From positions 1 to 63,411 of the forward strand of contig NZ_JAPYKK010000023.1 of the NCBI RefSeq assembly GCF_029623395.1: a stretch of DNA of 63,411 nt, written 5' to 3'. Origin of the DNA: Sphingomonas echinoides. Its GTDB lineage: Bacteria; Pseudomonadota; Alphaproteobacteria; Sphingomonadales; Sphingomonadaceae. The translations under genes were made by a program, and so were the position numbers. The notes beneath the pieces are model-generated. The model saw only the letters and a program-made list of their open reading frames with translations, was not told the origin of the DNA and searched no databases. Positions 56,805 through 63,411 of the stretch are shown piece after piece; the first letter of the stretch is position 1, and every line of letters begins with the position of its first letter.

Positions 56805-58538
56805 TTATTCGGCTCGAGATTTGGCCAAGCCGCTCAGCGTGCGCGGGCATCCGCGAGCGTTTGGAGCGTCGATCCGAAGTTGCTGAACCGTCACACTTTC
56901 ATGCCCCTGCGGCAGATAGCGGATCGTACGCTGTTTACCGTTATCCTCCACCAACAAGGCGTAGGGTATCAAGGCATTGTCCGGTTCACCTTCGGTGCGA
57001 GCAAGAATTTTCATCCCGTCGCGCAGACCCGCCGCAAAGGCTGGAAGACGGCGATCTACCCCGGTCGCTACGTTGCCGGCACCAGCGGTTGCCTCTGCGT
57101 CGAACCCTCTTGAAAAGGATGGGCGCTGTTCGGTGACGACAGTAGCACACTGGCCGAACGTGTCTGCTGGCAAGACAATCGGCTCACCCTTGACGAGGTA
57201 GCGGGTCTCATCAGGGGCGATATTTAATCCCCGGTCCGCGGCTAGCGCACGGAACAGCGAAGTCGCGGACATCTTTGAAGCACGCGCCGAGGCTATTTGC
57301 GCGTGCAGTACCGTATCGAGGCTTGTCGCACCTCGGCTGCCGCCCAGCAACCGCGCGTTCCACATCGCCGCCAGCATCGCACCTCGCTGATAAGGTAGCT
57401 TCTGCGCCATCTCATCATTCCAGAAGGCTGCGGCCGCCCGCGCGCCGGTCATGGTTCGCACCGGTGACCCCGCATACCCCGCCAGCATCTCGTTCCATTG
57501 CGCGGCGAACTCCGTGGGCGAGATCAAGCCGGCGCGCACCATGAGTACCCTTGCATAATAGTCAGTGATGCCCTCGCTGAACCAATAGTCCGCGGGGCGG
57601 GCTGCCTGGTCCTCTGACGTGGCGCCAAGCAGCACCGGGTTCCAGGTATGAAAATATTCGTGAGCGAGCAGCCACTTCATACGGTCAAGCGGCGTCCGCT
57701 GGTCGATCCACAGCGCGAAAGCGTCGCCACGCCCGGTCCCGCCGAAGCTAGTGGCTGTCGGACTGCCGACGATGGGAGCGGCCGTCACCAGGAAAGGTGC
57801 GTGCTGGTCAGATTTCCAGAATGTCCGCTCGACGTTGATCACCCGCCGGGCGAGACCATCGAGCTGCTCCGGCGTGAACACATAGCGTCCGACGGTCGCG
57901 ACCCGCACCCCGGAGCCATCTAGCGCCGGGAAAGTCCGGAGGTCGCGGCCGCCAATGACTACACTCTCCAAAGCATCCGCGACGGTTCCCGGCCGGGTGG
58001 CCCGGCGGCGTTGTCCGGCAAGATGTTCGAGGTCTGACGCAAAACCGATTCCGGGAGCGCCGAGCCAATCAAAGGTCGCGGGCGCATTCTCGCGGCCGTT
58101 AGGATAACCGAACAGCGCGTCGCCAACACCGTAGAACCAGCGCGGACGGATGACGGGCCGCGGCTGGTCGCTGTCCTCAACGGTTGGGTCGTTATCGTAG
58201 GCGGATAGAATGCGGTAACTTACCGTCAATTCCGTGCCGGGCGCGGCCTTCATCTGCCAATGGCCATCGCCCTTCTTCTCGACCGCCGTCGCGCCCGCGA
58301 CCGCGAAGTCCCGCTCCCACTGCCACAGGCGGCGCTCACCGGCCCAACCATTGGCCCATTCGAAATCAGAGACACCCGACGGATCGACACGGAACCGGAC
58401 CTGTACCCTTAGCGCTGTGAGTGCCCCGCCTGAGAGAACGGGCGCGAGCGTATAGTGAACCGGCTCGGGAGCGGTGCTGACGCGACTTTCAGCTCCCGAC
58501 AGCGACAGAGCTACAACACTCAGGAGAAGCATACGCAT
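56805..58538 (-). CDS. M61-like (glycyl aminopeptidase-type) metallopeptidase
   Basis: 577 residues, with CAGGAGAAG before the start and an N-terminal signal (MRMLLLSVVALSLSGAES). The zinc motif is HEYFH (293-297) followed by WFSEGITDYYARVLM, where the Glu supplies the third ligand. The N-terminal beta domain and the C-terminal PDZ-like region (GVDRRLPAFAAGLRDGMKIL) fit the M61 layout. It is secreted or periplasmic. Substrates are peptides, with details unknown. It is oriented the same way as the DUF6624-like gene but separated by 212 bp. Confidence 0.82.
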   Translation of the reverse strand: MRMLLLSVVALSLSGAESRVSTAPEPVHYTLAPVLSGGALTALRVQVRFRVDPSGVSDFEWANGWAGERRLWQWERDFAVAGATAVEKKGDGHWQMKAAPGTELTVSYRILSAYDNDPTVEDSDQPRPVIRPRWFYGVGDALFGYPNGRENAPATFDWLGAPGIGFASDLEHLAGQRRRATRPGTVADALESVVIGGRDLRTFPALDGSGVRVATVGRYVFTPEQLDGLARRVINVERTFWKSDQHAPFLVTAAPIVGSPTATSFGGTGRGDAFALWIDQRTPLDRMKWLLAHEYFHTWNPVLLGATSEDQAARPADYWFSEGITDYYARVLMVRAGLISPTEFAAQWNEMLAGYAGSPVRTMTGARAAAAFWNDEMAQKLPYQRGAMLAAMWNARLLGGSRGATSLDTVLHAQIASARASKMSATSLFRALAADRGLNIAPDETRYLVKGEPIVLPADTFGQCATVVTEQRPSFSRGFDAEATAGAGNVATGVDRRLPAFAAGLRDGMKILARTEGEPDNALIPYALLVEDNGKQRTIRYLPQGHESVTVQQLRIDAPNARGCPRTLSGLAKSRAE

Positions 58539-59013
58539 GCAATGACTTAGAACGAACGGCGGCTTGCAGGCAATCGAAGCGGCGAGACGAACGGCAATAA
58601 ATGGGCTCTAGCCGTCGGTCGTCTTAGCGACCGCCAAGACCCACAAGTGGACATTCAACTGCCCTTGCCCTATTCCCGATTTCGTGCATTCGTTCATCCG
58701 GTTGGACGGCAGCTTTTGGACGTCTAAATTAGCCGCCCGTACGATCTAAACTGGTGGAGGCTGTGTTAAAACGTTTTGTCGCAGCCGAAACGAGCAAGAT
58801 CGGAATCATGAGCATGCGTATCGCGCAAAGATTGAATCAAGCGCCAGTCAATATTGGATCATTGTTGCGGTAACTGCGCCAACTCTCGTGTTTTTACACA
58901 GTCTGCGTGGGTAGCGGACGTCGCGCCGGGAAGCGAGTTGGACGCGGCAACGTGATTGCCGAAAAGACAGAACGCCCGTACCTTCTCTTCCAGCAACGGG
59001 AGGATCTCATGCC
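58539..59013. other. Intergenic stretch with repeat copy H
   Basis: No gene is supported. It holds dispersed repeat copy H (58610-58760). The rest (58760-59013) shows nothing recognisable. Confidence 0.5.
58610..58760 (+). repeat. Dispersed intergenic repeat, copy H
   Basis: The longest copy: an initial hairpin CGGTCGTCTTAGCGACCG (58616-58633), then GACCCACAAGTGGACATTCA, TTCGTTCATCCGG, GGACGGCAGCTTTTGGACGT and GTACGATCTAAACTGGTGGA. Confidence 0.8.
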
Positions 59014-59493
59014 ATGTTTGTCAGCGAGAAATTACTGCCGCTCTTTGCGCTTTTGGGAACGGTGCCCCCTATGGCCGTAGGGGCAGGACCCGCTGGGAGG
59101 ATCACCGGGGAGGGCGGGGTCTTCGTTGAAAGCAAGGACCCTAAAGCGCTCATGGCGTGGTATCGCGATGCTCTCGGTATCAAAGTTGAGAATTAGGGCG
59201 GCGCGATCATGCTGTACGATGCGCCGCAGCACCCACCCGTGCTGACTTTAAACGCGTTCAAGACCGGCTCCGATTACATGGAGCCTTCCAAACGTGAGTT
59301 CATATTGAACTTCGCAGTAGACGACTTGGCCGCTTTCCTAGCTCGACTTAAGACCAAGGGGGTGGCGATACTGGCGCTTGACGATAGCGACCCGAGCGGT
59401 AAATTTGCCTGGATCGTCGATACCGATGGCATGAAAATCGAGCTGTGCCAGCCAGCAGCAGTATCCCAGTCGGATAAGGCGTACTTACTTTGA
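59014..59493 (+). pseudogene. VOC-family (glyoxalase-like) protein interrupted by an in-frame amber codon
   Basis: A signal-like N-terminus is followed by GGVFVESKDPKALMAWYRDA and LGIKVEN, then TAG at 59194-59196. The same frame then continues without a break: GGAIMLYDAP...EFILNFAVDDLAAFLARLKTK and ends KIELCQPAA. The family usually has Trp at the stop position (ENWGG), so a TGG-to-TAG change is likely. It would otherwise be a 159-residue VOC protein. An ATG at 59209 could allow expression of the second half only. Confidence 0.78.
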
Positions 59494-59774
59494 ACCGCCG
59501 AACGTCCGACATTGGGCGCTCGCCGCCCAGCTGCTTGGGACGGGGAGACCCCAACCCGCCATTTAGAGTGCCCGTGCCGTTCACCAGCTTCGGTCGTTCG
59601 CTCAGCCTGCGGTTGTCGACTTGGAGGGGTGGCGAGGTCCAAGTGAGATACGCCAACGCGAGACAATCATATTATACGGCCGAGGGTTTGTGCCCGTTCT
59701 GCGCGCAGGGGCGTTGAGGGGTTTCAGTCGCTTTTCCGATCCTGGCGGAGCTCCTGCTCACACGGAGAAGAATT

Positions 59775-60950
59775 ATGCGCGCACTATGCTGGCACGGTAA
59801 GGGAGATGTCCGCGTCGACACCGTCGCGGACCCCGAAATCAAGCACTCGCGCGACGCGATCATCAAGGTCACCGCCTGTGCGATCTGCGGATCGGATCTC
59901 CATTTGCTCGACGGCTACCAGCCGACGATGGAGGCGGGCGACATCCTTGGACACGAGAACATGGGCGAGGTGGTCGCACTCGGGTCCGAGGTGACCAACC
60001 TCAAGATTGGTGACCGCGTGGTGGTGCCGTTCACGATCAGCTGCGGCGATTGCTGGTTCTGCCGCAAGGGTCTGTTCGCGGCCTGCGATCGCACCAACCC
60101 CAATGCCGAGATGGCCGCCAAGGCGATGGGCCATTCGCCTGCCGGCCTGTTCGGTTTCAGCCACATGCTGGGCGGCTATTGCGGCGGCCAGGCCGAGTAT
60201 CTGCGCGTGCCGATGGCCGATATTGGGCCGATCAAGATCCCCGACAGCGTCACCGACGATCAGGCGCTGTTCCTGTCCGACATCTTCCCGACCGGCTACA
60301 TGGCCGCTGAGAACGCACAGATCGAACCGGGCGACACCGTCGCGATCTGGGGGTGCGGCCCGGTCGGCCAGTTCGCCATCCGCTCCGCATTGATGATGGG
60401 GGCCGGTCGCGTGATCGCGATTGATGAGGTGCCCGAGCGTCTTGCCATGGCCGAGGCGGGTGGTGCCGAGACGATCAACTTCTCCGAGACCGACGTCTAT
60501 GACGAATTGCAGGCACGGACCAAGGGACGCGGTCCCGACAGCTGCATCGATGCGGTCGGCTGCGAAGCAGCGGGTCACGGTGCGGCCGACGCCGTGATGG
60601 ACAAGGTTAAGGCGAGCGTGTTCCTCACCACCGATCGCGTGCACGTGCTCCGTCAGGCGATCATGAGCTGCCGCAAGGGTGGTACGGTCTCGGTGCCCGG
60701 CGTCTATGTCGGCATGGGCGACAAGCTGCCGATCGGCGCGGCGATGAACAAGGGGCTGACGATCAAGCTCGGCCAAACCCATGTCCAGCGCTACACCAAG
60801 CCGCTGCTGGAGAAGATCGTGGCCGGAGAGATCGACCCCAGCTTCGTCATCACCCACCCTGCAAGCCTAGAAGATGCGCCAGAGATGTACGCCAGGTTCC
60901 GCGACAAGGAAGACGGCGTCATCAAGGTCGTCATGCGTCCGCACGGCTGA
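59775..60950 (+). CDS. Zinc-dependent alcohol dehydrogenase (MDR family)
   Basis: 391 residues, with GGAGAAG before the ATG. Catalytic zinc ligands are Cys38 ([10 protein letters not shown]) and His60-Glu61 (GHENMGEV). The structural-zinc cysteines are in [17 protein letters not shown], and the Rossmann motif is [12 protein letters not shown]. The insert around residues 105-135 and the C-terminal [11 protein letters not shown] resemble glutathione-independent formaldehyde dehydrogenase-like enzymes. It is cytoplasmic. The substrate is uncertain. Confidence 0.9.
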   Translation: MRALCWHGKGDVRVDTVADPEIKHSRDAIIKVTACAICGSDLHLLDGYQPTMEAGDILGHENMGEVVALGSEVTNLKIGDRVVVPFTISCGDCWFCRKGLFAACDRTNPNAEMAAKAMGHSPAGLFGFSHMLGGYCGGQAEYLRVPMADIGPIKIPDSVTDDQALFLSDIFPTGYMAAENAQIEPGDTVAIWGCGPVGQFAIRSALMMGAGRVIAIDEVPERLAMAEAGGAETINFSETDVYDELQARTKGRGPDSCIDAVGCEAAGHGAADAVMDKVKASVFLTTDRVHVLRQAIMSCRKGGTVSVPGVYVGMGDKLPIGAAMNKGLTIKLGQTHVQRYTKPLLEKIVAGEIDPSFVITHPASLEDAPEMYARFRDKEDGVIKVVMRPHG

Positions 60951-61101
60951 TCCGCGCGTCTCTCATCGTCGTGGCGGCGTCCGTTCCCTGCTCCAGGATC
61001 GAACGCCGCGACGACCCGCAAACAGCCATGGTTGCGAATTCAACGGCGCCACAGATGAACAATGGTCGTTGCTCGGTTGCAGACAATCGAAACGGGACGA
61101 A

Positions 61102-61876
61102 ATGCACCAGATAAGTCGCGGCTCCGAACGGAAATTGCTGCTTGTGCACGGGCCTGGGTGGACGCTGGCGATCGTGGAGCACCATTCTGGACCCGCTCAG
61201 CGCCAGTCGAGCGATAATCGCGATCGACCTGCCCGGACATGGCGCGACCCCGGCCCAACCCGATGGCGGGACCTTCAACGGCCTGGTCGGCAGCGTTCAG
61301 CGCTACATTGTGGAGAACGGGCTGACCGGGATTGATGTGGTCGGAAGTTCAATGGGTGCCCGGATCGTGCTTGAACCCGCTCGACGCGGTATGGTCGGCA
61401 ACGTCGTCGCGCTCGACAGGGGTGGATTCTGGCGTGGCTGGGAGCGTAGCTTCTTCAAGACGACGATCGGTGTCTCCGGACGATTGTTGCGAGCAATTTG
61501 ACCCGGCCCGCCGACACTCAGCCGTAACGCGGCGTCGCGGACCGCGCTGCTCACCCAATTGTCCGCGCATCCGTGGGCGCTCGATCCCCAGACGGTAGCG
61601 ACCGAGCTGACCGGTCTCAGTACGACACAGACGTTCGATGCGCTGGTGCATGACCTTGCGAACGGGCCCGCGCAGACCAGTCCTGCTGCCGACAGCGCTG
61701 GCCGGATCGTGATCGGGTGGGGCAAGCACGACAGGCTCTGCCTGCCGGGTCAGGCAGCGCGCGCAAAAGCTGCGCTCCCGTCCGCAGAGCTGAACTGGTT
61801 CGAGTTCAGCGGTCATTTTCCAATGTGGGACATGCCGGCGGAGACGGTCGAGGTCATCCTCAAAGCGACGCAGTAA
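61102..61876 (+). pseudogene. Alpha/beta hydrolase with a frameshift and a nonsense codon
   Basis: The start MHQISRGSERKLLLVHG is in one frame, and the continuation GLGGRWRSWSTILDPLS is in the next. One extra G in the GGG at about 61150 explains the shift. The body has LPGHGATPAQPDGG, VVGSSMGARIV (nucleophile) and, after an in-frame TGA at 61499-61501, RIVIGWGKHDRLCLPGQA and EFSGHFPMWDMP (acid and histidine). The frame is otherwise intact to the end. Two lesions make it a recent pseudogene, unless one is a sequence error. Confidence 0.8.
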
Positions 61877-61892
61877 ATGCAGCAGGGTGTAA

Positions 61893-61965
61893 CGCCGACC
61901 CATACTTGGACGTTCACGACGCCATCGCCGCTTTCACAAACCGGACGCTTGTTCAGGTTTCGGGA
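61893..61965 (+). repeat. Dispersed intergenic repeat, copy I (diverged)
   Basis: GACCCATACTTGGACGTTCA and CGGACGCTTGTTCAGG keep the order and spacing of the family. Confidence 0.55.
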
Positions 61966-62164
61966 CCGGCTCGATATCGGGCCAAGTATTCGTCCGGGTC
62001 AGGCGCAAGGTGCCTGAGACCCGTCCCTCGCTGCTTCCATGACAAGAACATCGTGAGCGCGCAGAAACGAAGGAGCATTGCTCAAGGCAATACGTTCTGC
62101 CGCTCCTGCACGTGAGCATTGACGATGCCGGTCGCGGGAGTACTCCTGCGATAAAGATAGGGAG

Positions 62165-63238
62165 ATGGTCGTGAAACATTGGCTCGGCATGGTAGCGCTC
62201 ACGCTTGGTTCCGCGCTGGCTGCAATTCCGGCCGTGGCGACCGACGCCCCCGGCTCAAATCCGATCATCCGTGATACATTCATCGCCGATCCCGCGCCCC
62301 TCGTTGTGGGTAGCACGCTTTACCTTTACGTCGATCACGACGAGGCCAAGGACGGCGAGATGTTCAATATGAGCGAGTGGCTAGTCTACTCGACGACGGA
62401 CATGAAGCATTGGACTTCTTATCCTTCGATCCTGAAGATCAGTGATCTTAAATGGGCGAAGAAAGATGCGTGGGCGCCGCAGGCCATCGCCAAGAATGGG
62501 AAATTCTATCTTTACGTGCCCGCTGAGCATGATGACACCCACTCAGGCAAGGCAATTGGCGTTGCGGTGTCGGACAAGCCGACCGGCCCCTTCAAGGACG
62601 CTCGCGGATCGGCACTGATCACCAACGAGATGACGCCCAAGGGCAAGCATAGCTGGGAAGACATCGATCCCACCGTGCTGACCGACACTGATGGCACGAC
62701 CTGGATCGCATGGGGCAACCGCGAATGCTACATCGCCAAACTGAAGCCGAACATGATCGAGCTCGACGGACCAATCCGGGAAATTACCCCGCCCTTCTAT
62801 GTAGAAGGTCCTTGGTTGCATCGGCGCGGCAACCTCTATTACCTCACCTATGCGTCTATGGACTCGGCAGCGAAGCCCGGGGCCAAACCCGGGGACGAAC
62901 ACGTGTCCTACGCTACGGCGCCGGCGATCACCGGCCCGTGGACGTTCCGTGGCGAACTGACCGGACCGGCGAAGAACAGCTTCACCATCCATCCCGGCAT
63001 CGCCAAGTTCAAAGGCAACTGGTATCTGTTCCTGCACAACGCCGCACTGACGATCGGCGTTCAGAAGGGCGCGCTTGGACGTCGCGCGGTCACCGTCGAA
63101 CATCTCTATTATAATCCGGACGGCACGATGAAACCGGTCGTGCAGACCGAAGCCGGTGTCTCTGCCCCGCAGCTCAAGAGTAAGCGGCGAGGTGTTGCAC
63201 CTTCGGTCTCTGCACGCCTCTCGTCCCGCGTTAGGTAA
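62165..63238 (+). CDS. GH43-family glycoside hydrolase
   Basis: 357 residues from the ATG; a GTG two codons later has the better-spaced GGGAG site. The signal peptide is GMVALTLGSALAAIPAVAT. The five-bladed propeller family residues are visible: base Asp42 (FIADPAPL), pKa-modulating Asp168 (WEDIDPTVLT) and acid Glu214 (FYVEGPWLHRRGNLYYLTY). It is secreted and probably an arabinanase or xylosidase on plant polysaccharide. It is followed within 20 bp by an esterase-like gene. Confidence 0.88.
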   Translation: MVVKHWLGMVALTLGSALAAIPAVATDAPGSNPIIRDTFIADPAPLVVGSTLYLYVDHDEAKDGEMFNMSEWLVYSTTDMKHWTSYPSILKISDLKWAKKDAWAPQAIAKNGKFYLYVPAEHDDTHSGKAIGVAVSDKPTGPFKDARGSALITNEMTPKGKHSWEDIDPTVLTDTDGTTWIAWGNRECYIAKLKPNMIELDGPIREITPPFYVEGPWLHRRGNLYYLTYASMDSAAKPGAKPGDEHVSYATAPAITGPWTFRGELTGPAKNSFTIHPGIAKFKGNWYLFLHNAALTIGVQKGALGRRAVTVEHLYYNPDGTMKPVVQTEAGVSAPQLKSKRRGVAPSVSARLSSRVR

Positions 63239-63257
63239 GCAAATGGAGAAGTCTAAG

Positions 63258-63411
63258 ATGACGCAATTTGGTGTGACCCTCCTTTGTGTTCTGGCCGCGA
63301 TGTCGGTACCGGCCGCCGGCGCGCCACCGCGCCCTACGGCTGCTCGGGCCACCTCGGATCGCACATGGGTCGCGGCGTGGGGGTATGTCGTCTCGCCACC
63401 ACCGCCAGGTC
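63258..63411 (+). CDS. SGNH/GDSL-type esterase, partial
   Basis: The start at 63258 has GGAGAAG upstream; an ATG five codons earlier is possible. It begins with a signal peptide (MTQFGVTLLCVLAAMSVPAAGA), then RTWVAAWGYVVSPPP, which resembles the opening of secreted SGNH hydrolases (WVAAWxxS). Only 51 residues are in the window. It pairs with GH43, suggesting deacetylation of a polysaccharide. Confidence 0.6.
   Translation, partial: MTQFGVTLLCVLAAMSVPAAGAPPRPTAARATSDRTWVAAWGYVVSPPPPG

Overview
The window is GC-rich alphaproteobacterial DNA, most probably from a Sphingomonas-type organism (order Sphingomonadales). This assignment is inference. It rests on base composition, MucR- and LuxR-type regulators, a DnaE2 remnant, and an RTX heme peroxidase of the kind described as MopA in Erythrobacter and Aurantimonas. 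No rRNA, tRNA or CRISPR array was seen.

Region 1 (1-11158, all minus strand) is a co-oriented locus. In transcription order it holds a LuxR-type regulator with a degenerate receiver, two cupredoxin multicopper-oxidase-like proteins (the first with a TAT signal), a SCO1/SenC-like copper protein, and a very large secreted animal-type heme peroxidase with RTX calcium-binding repeats that runs off the left edge. Peroxidases of this architecture and multicopper oxidases are the two enzyme classes known for bacterial Mn(II) oxidation, so this is a candidate metal or phenol oxidation locus.

Region 2 (about 12500-25830) looks like an integrated or ancestral mobilizable plasmid. It has phased 33-bp direct repeats, a MobC-like protein, a 900-residue relaxase, a broken S8 protease with small secreted neighbours, three tandem proteins of which one is a clear and one a probable DEDD exonuclease, a RepA-like AAA ATPase, a protein of unknown function with a strong terminator, and a truncated, frameshifted dnaE2 tail.

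Region 3 (25830-30700) is a mosaic: a small secreted protein, a DUF4917 (SIR2-like) protein, an EreA/ChaN-fold secreted protein, a 59-residue DUF5808 protein, and the first copies of a dispersed intergenic repeat.

Region 4 (30696-39124) is a citrate/tricarboxylate module. A six-gene minus-strand operon (binding protein, OprP-type porin, CitMHS symporter, TerC/YjbE, AbrB-type membrane protein, alpha/beta hydrolase) is stitched by four ATGA stop-start overlaps. It is divergent from a TctD/TctE-like two-component pair.

Region 5 (39873-63411) mixes IS remnants (IS5 and an IS1111-type IS110 element), a MucR regulator, a hybrid histidine kinase, a PspA/LemA/M48 envelope-stress cluster, two divergent Crp/Fnr regulators, secreted hydrolases and an M61-like peptidase, an alcohol dehydrogenase, a GH43 glycosidase and the start of an SGNH-type esterase. 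Several genes are freshly broken (VOC protein, alpha/beta hydrolase, HAD fragment). At least eight copies of one 70-150 bp repeat, all in the same orientation, lie between genes from 28 kb to 62 kb.
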